The notes: generated by a model from the letters alone, not told the origin. A DNA stretch of 64,000 nucleotides from Hygrocybe punicea (GCA_963556145.1 OY744470.1:310001-374000), one strand, 5' to 3'. Numbered from the stretch's first letter, positions 1 to 12,714 are shown. Numbers and translations: made by a program.

Positions 1-3000
1 GCTCTGCACCTTCTATCTCAGTGCAATCCATGCCATCTCCACCATCCATGAGACGAGTCATAACTTTTCTTCGACATTCTATATTGGTTTGTGCCCATTC
101 TCCAGCTGCTGCAATACATTGACGGTCCTCCCAGCCATCAACTGAACAGAATATGGTGTTGTTGCTGTGAAGCAAAAACACAAATGCGGGTTGGCCACTA
201 CGTCCTGCTCGTCCTGCACCTTGCTCGATGTTGATGGCACCAAAAGGTATTCCAATGAACAAAATGGCTTGGACATCCGGATGATCAATGCCATGCATAA
301 AGCCAGAGGTTGCCACCATCCACTGGTGATGTCCTTGATACCACGACTCTTGAAACTGCGCCTTCAGGTCAGATGGCATCTGGGAGTGAGATTTGCAGTC
401 TCCAAAATGTTTAGCAATTTCGTTGACAGTTGGGATGTCAATGCAGAAGATGATACCACGCGATTGAGAGGTGAAGGTGGTTTGTTGCAAATATGAAGCC
501 AGGTCAATGGCTATTTGGTTCACTGGTTTCATTTGGTTGTTGATGTGCAAGACATGGTATCTGATGTTTGGACGTGTGGTGGGGGCCCTGATGAACTGTG
601 TCGACGAAGGCATGCATGTTTCCTCCAACAAAAGTTCTTCATGAGTCACTGGCAATGTGGCTGTGAGGAAGATTTTCATCACGGGGTAGAAAGCAAGCTC
701 TTTGACTCGAGCAAAGTCTCCGCGATACATCACATCGGTGAAGATCTTATGAGCTTCATCAAACACCCATCGAACAATCTTTCCTTCTTTTTGGCGATAC
801 CATCTGGAGATTTAATTCAATATGCAACGATGTCATTACTGGCTTCCTGAGTGGACTTACTCTTTGAAACCCAATGAGGTCACTGATTCCATGGCCAGAT
901 ACACCACACGCGCATCGCCTATCTGACGATGGGCGGACGTCCATTGACAGGTAGGTATTCCATATGCCTTGGTTTTACGAATCATATCCAGCAGCAGCGC
1001 CTTGTTTGGAATGACCACCAGAGTGATGAGATTTGTTTCAAGCAAGGCTGGAAGTAAAAAGACCATGCTTTTGCCACCACCAGTTGGTAAAATACCCACA
1101 AAACTTTTCTCTCTTGACAGTGAAAGTTCAACCATCTGTCGTTGTTGTTCTGTTAGGAAAGTGGCATCTGGCTTGTCTGGAAAGATTTGCTGCAGCAGAC
1201 GCAATGCTACATCATCCACAGGTTGATGATTTGGATTGATGTCCAATGGCTGATCCAAGGCATAGATGTCATCAAAGTTATCAACGTGTCCTGAGCTTGT
1301 TTCATTGCTTTGAGGTATCGGAGGTGGTTCCAATATGACTTGTTGGTTATTGTGGACTGGAGCAACCAACGCATTTTGTCTCTGCATGAACTCTGCAATG
1401 CCTGCAGCAACACCGATTTGAATCTGCTGCTCCAGTTCCATTTTCATCTGGGTGACAGAAGTTGTGATGACTCCTGTCAGTTGCTCCACTAGCCGCCCCA
1501 AGTCCACAGTCGTTGGCGATGGTGAGGTGGAGTTAATGGTGGTTGATAATGATCTTGGTGTTTGAAAGCTTTCACGGATTTTTCTGCGCTGACGTAGAGG
1601 CAAAAGTGGGACGCCGTTGGGATAAAATCGAGTGAGACGCCACCACCATTCAGAGGCATGACCAAATCGAAGCATGAGGTCACTTGAGACACCAGGAAGT
1701 AAACCACACTCTATGGCATAATTGTTACGACGTGCCATTGTAGAATGGCCAGTCTGTTCTGCCAAGACGTCAACCTCGTCTTCTTCATAAATTTCATATT
1801 CTGAACCCAGGTAGACTTTTGCAATCAGCACGACCAGCTGCCGGTATGGCCGAATTGTTAGAGATGTGCCAAAGTATGTCTCTGACACAGACTGCAAAGT
1901 GGAGGAGAATTGTGACTCAGTCATGCGCTTGCCAAAATGCATGAAAAAGTATTCGTGATAGAGCACCGCAACTTCTTCTCCCCACAGTTTGCGTGCCAAA
2001 TCGACTTCCAGCTGACGAATGATGAGGAGGTAGAAATCCACTAGTTCTTGCAGTTCTGGAGGTAGCTTGCTTGGGATGAAGACCTCTCTGCGAATCTGGT
2101 TTTTGTATTTGACACGACGAGTTACAAGCCAGTCTGCACCATGGTTGCGAAAGAATGTCCGTGGACGAGTTGAGTTGCGTATTTTGGAATCCATTAGCTC
2201 TGATATTCTGGAAGGCTGTCCAGGAAGGGTGTGGCATAGAACCGCTATGTGGCCATTAATCCTGGTTGTCTTTTCCATGATGCGAAGCATGGAACCCGGC
2301 TTGAAAATGAGGCCATCCTTGCCCTTGGTGCAAAGATCAATGGATGAATCATTCATTAATATCTGTATGAGGGCTCTGTCCTTGACAAATTTGCCATTGT
2401 TGAGCCATCCATAACCACGAGTACGTTCCGTCATGTCGTCTGGAATGATGTCTGGAATATTGACGGTAATGCAACTGTTGTTGCAAAGGTTGGTGACATC
2501 TTCCTTGACATCAGAAAATAGCATCCTGAGACCAATGATCCAGCGCTCCACCTCCATGGTCTTGTCCTTGTATGTCACGATCGTCCCATCCTCATTTACA
2601 GTAGCGGTTGGAGGGCGAGTGTTGGCATATGATAATGATGAGGCAAACCGCTGATAGTCCACAACTAAGTTGTATGGAGAGAGAACGCCTGGACTTAGAT
2701 TCTGCATGCAAAAATACTCAAGGGACCTGAATTATTTGTTACTCGACTATTAGAAGATCACTTCAAGTCATCACTCACTTGTATGCATTGTTTTCAAATT
2801 GTGGAGCTGACAGAATGCCTTGATACAATGTGCTCCCTCGGCAAATATACTTCCAGATTGAAAATGGCTTTGTTAACTCGTGAGCATCCTGGAAATTGCC
2901 ATCAGGAGTCATGTTCCCAATCGCCAGGTAGCACTCCAAGACTTCCAACCACTTGCTGTACTCTCCTTCTTGTTGTTGCTGCATGGACAAAAATGGGTAT

Positions 3001-4788
3001 ATGAACTGATGCAGAATGGTGACTGCTTTGTCGTCTTGACTTGGATCGTCCAATAACTTCAAGAGCTTTCTGCCGATGACACGAGTGCCCTGAGATATGG
3101 GGAAGGAATAGTTGGAGGGATGAGGATCCAAAGTTAACAATACTGCTTGAGCTAATGCATGCAGCGGTTGACCATAACGATAGAGAGTCTCATCATCGCT
3201 GTGGGGTTGCCAGTGCTTGCAATTTTGCGTGACTCTGTGATCAAACACAAGTTGAAACATATTAGAATTCTTTGTTACAAACAAGTGTGATTTGTGGAGG
3301 TAACATACCGAGGGCATTCCATGAGCAGACATCTCATGGCAACTGTGGAATTTATAGCCTTTGCTCGAATGTCTTTCAAGTAGTCGGTAACAATGTCGCC
3401 CAGATGACCCAGTCCTTTTTTTAAGATACGAGTCGGTAGCGTGACGAGAGATAAGAGGTGACCCCGTGTACGATAATCCTGGCTGTAGTCTTGTAGATGG
3501 ATGTGCCATTGTGTTAGTTGAAGCATAGGAGGGACTTCATGGGCATGAGCAGGTGCAGTTGCTGGGAACACAGGAAAGTTGGAGACTTCATCTCGCATGT
3601 ATATCGTAAACATGTCATCAGATGAAAGTTCGCTGAGCAAAGGATTGACTTCAAAGTAGCATTCTCCCACAGGCCTGAAAAATGTTTGCAAAGTGCCCAA
3701 GTGATGACGGTATCCAGGAAGTATCGTCAAGTCTTTGTGAGTCTTGTACCAGTGATTGTCAAAGGATTTCTTTTTGGGTGCACAGAAAGTGCAGTGATTG
3801 CAACAGAAGCCATCTGTGACCTGATCTAAAAGCTCAATAGGAGGGCCTCCTGGTGGAGGCTTTGTGACCTCATGATTATCTGTAATGCCCAGATCTTCCA
3901 CAATTTCTCCAAAGGCTAATATCTGTGGGTTGGTTAATTGAATGCCATGATGCCGAATGTGAGTGATTGTGGCACTAGGAAGTTGAGCGATGCCACAAAG
4001 ACAAATGAGCTTTTTGAAATGGATGTGGAATCGAACTCCCATAAATGTGAAGATGTCATTGGTGGTCAAATATGACTTGGAACCATCCAGGTGATGTGGA
4101 AAGGCAGTTACTGGAAATGTCATTAAAATGCTTGGCACTCCATGACTCAGATATCACATATACTGACTGGTCAAGCTGTCCTCAATTGCAGAGGGTTTGT
4201 CAATTTGAATCTCTTTAGATGCAACCACGTTAGCTTAGTTGACATGCTCAGGAGAATGCCTACCAGTTGAGTCAATCTCCATTTCAGATTGGTGTTCAGT
4301 GATATTCCTGACATCTGAACCACTTCTAGATGGGCCTGCTAGATCTGAGGATGGCTTGAAATAAGGATGGTGACGCAAGATTGTATGATGATGATGATGA
4401 TGCTTGACAACGTCGTCCTTGGGGGCAGAGGAACTTGCACCTGGTTCATTGTAAGGAGCAGATTGTGTTGGCAAGCAACCATTCCAAGGTGATGGCGACA
4501 AAGTGGAATGTTGGTCGTTGAGGTGAATTTTGAATTTACGATAGTCATGACCTAGCCATGAGCAGATGGCAATAGGACACTGTATCGGATCAACAGGACT
4601 CTCTCGGAGACCTGTCCAAGTAACTCCTAAGAAACACCAGTAAGTATGTTTCAAGTTGACTTAAATGTTGGCAATAGAGCACCATTAATTTTGCAAGGAT
4701 TATCAATTCGGTGTTTTTGGAGGATGTGACTTGGCAATGCATTTTTATGTGTTGAAAGAGATTGGTGGCAAATGGAGCATTTGTTCAT
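1..4788 (-). CDS. Telomere-linked-helicase-like fusion (zinc fingers + tyrosine-recombinase-like + RecQ helicase), copy A, 3' part outside window
   Basis: This is the first array copy; its C-terminal part lies beyond position 1. Exons on the minus strand are 4788-4683, 4626-4264, 4137-3309, 3234-2779, 2726-861 and 803 onward. Splice sites fit by phase; the 126-nt second intron is the least certain. The start ATG at 4788 precedes a C2H2 finger (CSIC...HILQKH). A second C2H2 (CPIAIC), a His6 run and an OrsD-like Cys/His region (ICLC, CCNHC) follow. Exon 5 carries a tyrosine-recombinase-like domain (about 2220-1718: RISEL, RPYR, GHS, Tyr) and then Walker A (LPTGGGKS); exon 6 begins the DEAH box region. 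Copy A has Lys where B, C and D have Glu in the recombinase hairpin (VKYK/ENQ). If the second junction is wrong, exons 1-2 could instead be a separate small zinc-finger gene ending at 4235. Confidence 0.85.
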
Positions 4789-5228
4789 CTTGTGATGCAA
4801 GTGTGAAGAGTTTGTATAACTAAGAAAATTTTGACTGAGATGATGGTGGTTGAAGGTCAAGATGTAATTGTGGCTAAGACCAAATAATGAATAACAGATG
4901 TAGCCACACAAACAGGTCACATGACAACACAGCCACATATACCAATGCAGACAATGCTAAGATTTTCTTCTGGCCTTGTACATGACTGATTTTGACATAT
5001 TAAGGTAATCAGTGTGGGTAGTTCTAATTTGAATGGCTAAGTAGTAGCCCTAAGTACTGATTCAAGATTATGAAGCTCTGAGAATGATGGTAGAAATTCC
5101 CCTAACTTCTTTAATGAACTGAGGAATCCTAATTTGTTTCAGTATAGAAGTGATGGAAGTTTGTAATGTTTCTGCGAGGAATTAATGTACTCTATGGGTA
5201 TGATCTGTGATGATGGGGGCAATGGCTT
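4789..5228. other. AT-rich intergenic / 5' flank of helicase copy A
   Basis: No coding signal was found. It lies between the helicase start codon and the 144-bp minisatellite, so it should hold the helicase promoter. The matching stretches at 30143-30582 and 48909-49348 are near-identical. Confidence 0.5.
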
Positions 5229-6150
5229 GAGGGAACAAGCTAAAACACTTGGCCTCCTCACCCAAAATGCCCGCTTACAAAGATACCCCGTGCGATTCGT
5301 CAATTCTTTGCTACCTGCCAGCAAACCCCGTGCGATTTGGTCAATAGATGCCAAAGCATCTCTGGAAAGCTTGGGGGAACAATCTAAAACACTTGGCCTC
5401 CTCACCCAAACTGCCCGCTTACAAAGATACCCCGTGCGATTCGTCAATTCTTTGCTACCTGCCAGCAAACCCCGTGCGATTTGGTCAATAGATGCCAAAG
5501 CATCTCTGGAAAGCTTGGGGGAACAATCTAAAACACTTGGCCTTCACACCCAAACTGCCCGCTTACAAAGATACCCCGTGCGATTCGTCAATTCTTTGCT
5601 ACCTGCCAGCAAACCCCGTGCGATTTGGTCAATAGATGCCAAAGCATCTCTGGAAAGCTTGGGGGAACAATCTAAAACACTTGGCCTCCTCACCCAAACT
5701 GCCCGCTTACAAAGATACCCCGTGCGATTCGTCAATTCTTTGCTACCTGCCAGCAAACCCCGTGCGATTTGGTCAATAGATGCCAAAGCATCTCTGGAAA
5801 GCTTGGGGGAACAATCTAAAACACTTGGCCTTCACACCCAAACTGCCCGCTTACAAAGATACCCCGTGCGATTCGTCAATTCTTTGCTACCTGCCAGCAA
5901 ACCCCGTGCGATTTGGTCAATAGATGCCAAAGCATCTCTGGAAAGCTTGGGGGAACAATCTAAAACACTTGGCCTCCTCACCCAAACTGCCCGCTTACAA
6001 AGATACCCCGTGCGATTCGTCAATTCTTTGCTACCTGCCAGCAAACCCCGTGCGATTTGGTCAATAGATGCCAAAGCATCTCTGGAAAGCTTGGGGGAAC
6101 AATCTAAAACACTTGGCCTCCTCACCCAAATTGCCCGCTTACAAAGATAC
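5229..6150. repeat. 144-bp minisatellite, copy A (about 6 units)
   Basis: Tandem 144-bp units have the landmark CCCCGTGCGATTCG at 5286, 5430, 5574, 5718, 5862 and 6006. Each unit holds the 12-mer CCCCGTGCGATT twice, 40 bp apart. Units come in two flavours, differing at CCTCCTCACC versus CCTTCACACC. Because 144 is divisible by 3 the array reads open in several frames on both strands; this is a length effect and not evidence of a protein. Confidence 0.93.
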
Positions 6151-6299
6151 CCCCCCTGGGGTACGGGGAAGCAACCCACTGCCAACACACCCTGTGCGAT
6201 TTGATGAGTACATGACACGCTCCAAATCGCACGGGGTGGGGATAGACGGGGTGAACCTTTGCCCTACACCCCCCCTAGGGCAGGGTGGAGAGGTGTTAG
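6151..6299. mobile_element. Constant right terminus of the array element, copy A
   Basis: This 149-bp segment is identical at 31073-31221, 50703-50851 and 51276-51424 and always ends in GTGTTAG, after which the sequences diverge. It contains an inverted pair GTGCGATTTG (6194-6203) / CAAATCGCAC (6223-6232). The second arm is part of a 15-bp inverted copy of the minisatellite motif CCCCGTGCGATTTGG. Nearer the end is a hairpin, TGCCCTA (6260-6266) / TAGGGCA (6276-6282), with a 9-nt C-rich loop, 17 nt from the terminus. It behaves as a fixed element end. Confidence 0.8.
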
Positions 6300-9285
6300 T
6301 TCTGCTGTGCGGTGTTTCATCCGATGCTAACCAGTATTTCTTGCTGTGTGCTACTGGCCGTGAATTGACGTTCCCCTGCGAGACACCGAGTCGAGACACC
6401 TAAAGTTGCTAACCCTTAGTTCCCGGCACGGAACGGGTGCAAATACACCATGGAAATTACGCGTTAGAAATGGCCATAGGATCCAAGTAGTCTGCCATCC
6501 AGTCACGGTCGTGTCGTATGGATCGCATTCGTAACTTTCACGGGGACGGTAAAGACACGGCTGGCGTAGATGAATGGAACGGTTCTAAAAATCACTCCTC
6601 GACCACAATGCTTCAATCTCATCGGCGTAGCTGTTCTCATCGTTCCAATTTACATGGTCCCTGCCTGTGACTTGGTCTTGTGCCGACTCGGTGATTTCAC
6701 CATCTCCGTGACCCATTACACTCCTTTCCATCAATCACGGTTTCTTACCAACTTCGAATCGTGGCAGGATCACTTGGGTTCGGTATGGCATGTGCATCTA
6801 AGTTCTGCTGTGCGGTGTTTCATCCGATGCTAACCAGTATTTCTTGCTGTGTGCTACTGGCCGTGAATTGATGTTCCCCTGCGAGACACCGAGTCGAGAC
6901 ACCTAAAGTTGCTAACCCTTAGTTCCCGGCACGGAACGGGTGCAAATACACCATGGAAATTACGCGTTAGAAATGGCCATAGGATCCAAGTAGTCTGCCA
7001 TCCAGTCACGGTCGTGTCGTATGGATCGCATTCGTAACTTTCACGGGGACGGTAAAGACACGGCTGGCGTAGATGAATGGAACGGTTCTAAAAATCACTC
7101 CTCGACCACAATGCTTCAATCTCATCGGCGTAGCTGTTCTCATCGTTCCAATTTACATGGTCCCTGCCTGTGACTTGGTCTTGTGCTGACTCGGTGATTT
7201 CACCATCTCCGTGACCCATTACACTCCTTTCCATCAATCACGGTTTCTTACCAACTTCGAATCGTGGCAGGATCACTTGGGTTCGGTATGGCACGTGCAT
7301 CTAAGTTCTGCTGTGCGGTGTTTCATCCGATGCTAACCAGTATTTCTTGCTGTGTGCTACTGGCCGTGAATTGACGTTCCCCTGCGAGACACCGAGTCGA
7401 GACACCTAAAGTTGCTAACCCTTAGTTCCCGGCACGGAACGGGTGCAAATACACCATGGAAATTACGCGTTAGAAATGGCCATAGGATCCAAGTAGTCTG
7501 CCATCCAGTCACGGTCGTGTCGTATGGATCGCATTCGTAACTTTCACGGGGACGGTAAAGACACGGCTGGCGTAGATGAATGGAACGGTTCTAAAAATCA
7601 CTCCTCGACCACAATGCTTCAATCTCATCGGCGTAGCTGTTCTCATCGTTCCAATTTACATGGTCCCTGCCTGTGACTTGGTCTTGTGCCGACTCGGTGA
7701 TTTCACCATCTCCGTGACCCATTACACTCCTTTCCATCAATCACGGTTTCTTACCAACTTCGAATCGTGGCAGGATCACTTGGGTTCGGTATGGCACGTG
7801 CATCTAAGTTCTGCTGTGCGGTGTTTCATCCGATGCTAACCAGTATTTCTTGCTGTGTGCTACTGGCCGTGAATTGATGTTCCCCTGCGAGACACCGAGT
7901 CGAGACACCTAAAGTTGCTAACCCTTAGTTCCCGGCACGGAACGGGTGCAAATACACCATGGAAATTACGCGTTAGAAATGGCCATAGGATCCAAGTAGT
8001 CTGCCATCCAGTCACGGTCGTGTCGTATGGATCGCATTCGTAACTTTCACGGGGACGGTAAAGACACGGCTGGCGTAGATGAATGGAACGGTTCTAAAAA
8101 TCACTCCTCGACCACAATGCTTCAATCTCATCGGCGTAGCTGTTCTCATCGTTCCAATTTACATGGTCCCTGCCTGTGACTTGGTCTTGTGCTGACTCGG
8201 TGATTTCACCATCTCCGTGACCCATTACACTCCTTTCCATCAATCACGGTTTCTTACCAACTTCGAATCGTGGCAGGATCACTTGGGTTCGGTATGGCAC
8301 GTGCATCTAAGTTCTGCTGTGCGGTGTTTCATCCGATGCTAACCAGTATTTCTTGCTGTGTGCTACTGGCCGTGAATTGACGTTCCCCTGCGAGACACCG
8401 AGTCGAGACACCTAAAGTTGCTAACCCTTAGTTCCCGGCACGGAACGGGTGCAAATACACCATGGAAATTACGCGTTAGAAATGGCCATAGGATCCAAGT
8501 AGTCTGCCATCCAGTCACGGTCGTGTCGTATGGATCGCATTCGTAACTTTCACGGGGACGGTAAAGACACGGCTGGCGTAGATGAATGGAACGGTTCTAA
8601 AAATCACTCCTCGACCACAATGCTTCAATCTCATCGGCGTAGCTGTTCTCATCGTTCCAATTTACATGGTCCCTGCCTGTGACTTGGTCTTGTGCCGACT
8701 CGGTGATTTCACCATCTCCGTGACCCATTACACTCCTTTCCATCAATCACGGTTTCTTACCAACTTCGAATCGTGGCAGGATCACTTGGGTTCGGTATGG
8801 CACGTGCATCTAAGTTCTGCTGTGCGGTGTTTCATCCGATGCTAACCAGTATTTCTTGCTGTGTGCTACTGGCCGTGAATTGACGTTCCCCTGCGAGACA
8901 CCGAGTCGAGACACCTAAAGTTGCTAACCCTTAGTTCCCGGCACGGAACGGGTGCAAATACACCATGGAAATTACGCGTTAGAAATGGCCATAGGATCCA
9001 AGTAGTCTGCCATCCAGTCACGGTCGTGTCGTATGGATCGCATTCGTAACTTTCACGGGGACGGTAAAGACACGGCTGGCGTAGATGAATGGAACGGTTC
9101 TAAAAATCACTCCTCGACCACAATGCTTCAATCTCATCGGCGTAGCTGTTCTCATCGTTCCAATTTACATGGTCCCTGCCTGTGACTTGGTCTTGTGCTG
9201 ACTCGGTGATTTCACCATCTCCGTGACCCATTACACTCCTTTCCATCAATCACGGTTTCTTACCAACTTCGAATCGTGGCAGGAT
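6300..9285. repeat. 503-bp satellite, first array (about 5.9 units)
   Basis: Near-identical 503-bp units run head to tail from the element terminus to the sequence GGCAGGAT, where they stop abruptly. Diagnostic bases alternate between neighbours (TGCCGACT / TGCTGACT and TTGACGTT / TTGATGTT), giving a 1,006-bp dimeric higher-order period. The 87-codon open frames inside alternate units are closed by a single base in the others, so they are not genes. Most units contain one CACGTG. Confidence 0.93.
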
Positions 9286-9873
9286 ATCATAGCCTTTGGT
9301 TCAAGTTATTAAGAATGCAACCCTCACTACCTAATTTGTAAATGGCAATGCCAACATTTCATCAATTTGTGGTTTGTGTTTCTATGATGTGATCAATGCC
9401 TAACTTCTTCACTCACTTGAACAATCCTAACCTTTTTTCAGTACAAGACATTATACCTCCAATAAGTATTTGTTTATATTTGTTTATATTTGGCTTTACT
9501 CAATCTCCATCGCTAACTTTAAACTCCATCATCCTCTCTTGCTTTGCAACCACCATCATCCATATTTGTAAGTGGTCTGAGTTGTTGTTGTATTTTTCCT
9601 GGATGTCTCAAGGTTTTTTTTTTACACATGAGCTTGCAAGTCCTTTTGGAACAGCACTTTTTTTTCTCTCTTTTTTTTGTGGATCTTACTTCAATATAAT
9701 TTGATTAGTTGCAACCTGTCCTGACACATCCCTGTTATATAGTGCCCATACTTCTTGGTGGTTATCTAACACTGCTCTTCAATCTTGTCCTCTCAATATC
9801 AAGTCAGTTTTCACTTTCATGTCATTCTATTGCCATTGACAAACATAAACAATATTGTATCACTAAGTTCACA
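9286..9873. other. 5' flank of the ParB-like gene, first copy
   Basis: T-rich DNA with several T8-T9 runs and no recognisable coding signal. The open frame running into the gene has an ATG at 9709, but 9874 is the better start because the ParB-like similarity begins just after it. Probable promoter and leader; repeated at 34380-34967. Confidence 0.45.
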
Positions 9874-12714
9874 ATGACAACTCAAATGACTGCCACCCAA
9901 AATGTGCTACGATCTCCCATCTTTGTGGAATTCATCACCCAGCTACATGTTCATGGTCATGTGATCCTCAAAGTTCCTGTGACTCAACTGGACTTTCATG
10001 ACTTTTTACGTGAACAAAATCTTGGTTACATTGACTCTCTGGTTCAAGCCATCAAGGCCAACAACCAGTCGATTCTGTTTCCAATGAAAGCTTGTACAAG
10101 TTTTGATTGGAACACTCTACGAAATCTGGAACCACTGTCCCGTGCACCTCGTGACATGCTTGCGCATGTATTTGATGGTGGCCATCGTCTCGCTGCCTAT
10201 CAGATACTGAGGGATCAAGGTCAGTTGGAGGATGTCTATGTGGTGCTGCATCGTGCTGGTAAGCATGTATTGTTGTATAGTTGGCCATAGCGACTGACTC
10301 CATTACAGACAAGTTGCACCAAGATATCTTCTCCCTACGTGCATACATGGTGCTCCTGAATTTTGAAAACCCACGCTTGGATGACAATGGAGTGGACAAG
10401 TGGAATGGACTTGTCAGTATTGTGGCCAAGTTACATGATGCTGAAAGATATACATCTGCCACTATTGCCCCGATACACCAACTGGTTAACATGATTTACA
10501 TGTCAAGTTCCAGTGCCACAGAGCAACAAGCCTGGTTGCAGATATTCGAGATGCTCAAACATCCTGTTTTGACATTCTATTGGAACAATCTTTTGATCTC
10601 CCCAGCATATCGCTCGGAACTTACCTTGGACAACATCAAAAGAATGGCAAGTTACGATCCATCTGTATGTCTTCTCACAATAAGTTGCTACTAAATGATA
10701 CATATTGCTGACGTGTCTGACAGTTTCTGCAATATGTTTTGAAAGATGTTGCCAGCTTTGCATACGACATCACTTACAAAAATATGGCACATTTCTGTGT
10801 GGAGCCCACTGCTCAATGGATGGCATGCGATGCAGATGGAAATGGACAAGAATTTATCCACTCTTTTGTTTCTTCAAAGTTGGATGATATCCTTGCATCC
10901 ATTGCGGTGGAAGTATCAGCCAACCGAACCTGTTGGTGGCGCCCCCGAAAGAATGCCCCATACATTCCTATAGCCAAGTTTTTACAAATTGCTGGCCAGC
11001 CTTGCGACAACTATACAAACCTACTTTTGGAAGCACCAACCGTTCATTTTGTTTTTCCACAACACGTATGTCACCCATCCTCTTTATGCATGCGATGAGT
11101 TCACCGCTGATTGTTATCAACCAGCTACTGTTGCCATCATTCCTGAGTCATCCCGACTTTTCCAATAAAATGGAAGGTGTCACATTGATAATGTTACAGG
11201 TTGGTTATCTTTTATGACATCTCGGTCACAGCTGACCATCATATATTCAGGTGGTGGCATTCTTTTATGGATGTTGCACTCTTGTATCACATTTCAAGGA
11301 TAACGACCGCTCGAATTCCTGGCTTTTGGGACCAAACAAAAACCTGTATTGTGCTGGTTGGTACAACTACTCTGAAGGCCAAGTTAGACATGCTTTGTAT
11401 CTGAGCAACACTGGAGTGGATTATGAAGTTGATCCAGACAAACCGCTTAGCGCAGAAATCAAACGGGACACACATGAAGCATGGGAAGAGGTCAGTATCT
11501 AATATTTGCTCAAATAACAATCTCATGTTTTCATCTCTCTTTGGCAGTTGGTTTTTTTTATATGGACACACCATGAGGCTCTCACACAAGCGTGGTCTGC
11601 CTCGGTCATGACAGATGTCACTGAAGCGGAAGCAGATCTTGGAACAATACAAATTCTGATCAATGAAATGCAGGGTTTATTGGAAGTTGCTCAATCACCA
11701 TGGCTTAGTTTGTTTGATATGATTGGCTTGGAAAGAGGAACAACACTTCTTCCAAATAGAGCTTTCACTCTTCCTCTTCGAAGTAAGCTAATATCTGTCA
11801 AGTTTTGTCACTAAAACTGATTTTTAGCAACAGCATTGGACAGGGATAAGCAAGTGGCAACTCGCAAGTGGATTCACAGTCAGAGTATAGCTTGTGCATC
11901 CGTTGTGCACAATGAACCTAATGATGTGAGAAGCTCGAGGATCTTTGATGTCCTATTTTTGACATCATTGCAGCTCATGCATGAAGTCACAAATCATTCA
12001 TGTTACCCCAATACTACACAATTGACAGGTTGCGCTCAACCTTCACAACGGAGCATTGAATTGATACAGACAATACTGGACATGGCGGGACCAGTGTCAG
12101 CAAAATTGGATGCAAAGTATGCCAATCTGGATATCAAACCTGCAATGAAAATGGCTGCCTCGTCGACACATGACATACATCAAGATGATGTATTTCTCCA
12201 GGATTTTGGTGGAATCATGGACTGGGTTTCAGTTGGTGAATCAATACAACAGGCCTCAGCTACAGGACAGGACAAGATCATCAACAATGTTGATGGTCAA
12301 TCATCAACATTACCATCAATGGCAGCAGGTATTCCCCTGACAACAGATGTTGCAATGGAAGATGAAGAATCGAGCGGTACAGATGGCAATCCGCAAATAC
12401 GATCCCTACATCAATTGGATTCGTCACTCCAACGAAACTTCTGCTCCTTAGCTCGACTCATAATGGCAGATCCAGTGGTGGTGAATATGCTTGGATATGA
12501 TAAAGGTCTGCAGCAGCTCCACGAGATGATACATATTGCTGCAATGCAATGGAGGGAAATCAATTTTGGCAACTCGTCGGATCCCCATCAATGCCTCAGC
12601 TTTACTGGAGAGGAAAGATTTCAACAATACAACTGGGCCTTGCAACCGCAAGGCATACAGTTGGATGAAGATTATCATCAACAACTTGCAGCATTGTATT
12701 CTCTAGATGGCTAG
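9874..12714 (+). CDS. ParB/sulfiredoxin-like domain protein carried by the array unit, first copy
   Basis: Seven exons can be assigned by splice consensus and phase; introns are 10259-10308, 10665-10723, 11066-11124, 11200-11250, 11491-11547 and 11783-11827. The joined frame is 840 codons including stop. Residues about 30-130 resemble the ParB/sulfiredoxin N-terminal fold: a VPVTQLDF strand, a helix with SLVQAI, then the signature DGGHRLAAYQIL, equivalent to the nucleotide-binding GxxR motif. The rest is mostly helical, with an acidic, Gln-rich C-terminal third, and is not recognised. In bacteria the fold binds or hydrolyses CTP for DNA partitioning; a role here is unknown. Its intact frame in two units argues for selection or very recent amplification. 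Confidence 0.82.

Noticed and set aside
79..850. Short plus-strand frames opposite the helicase exons (for example 167-496 and 515-850, repeated in each copy)
   Set aside because: Shadows of the minus-strand helicase exons, which carry clear motifs.
5229..6150. CRISPR array
   Set aside because: Repeats are directly adjacent with no unique spacers, much too long, and the genome is eukaryotic.
5185..6204. Repetitive 48-residue-unit open frames across the 144-bp arrays on both strands
   Set aside because: Same length effect (144 = 48 x 3); copy number and frames vary and no splice or start support exists.
6151..6299. Helitron 3' end (hairpin near a fixed terminus)
   Set aside because: The hairpin is suggestive, but the end is TTAG and not CTRR, no Rep/Helitron helicase is present, and the opposite ends are variably truncated.
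6570..6833. 87-codon frame recurring every 1,006 bp in the 503-bp satellite
   Set aside because: Closed by one base change in alternate units; a satellite, not a gene family.
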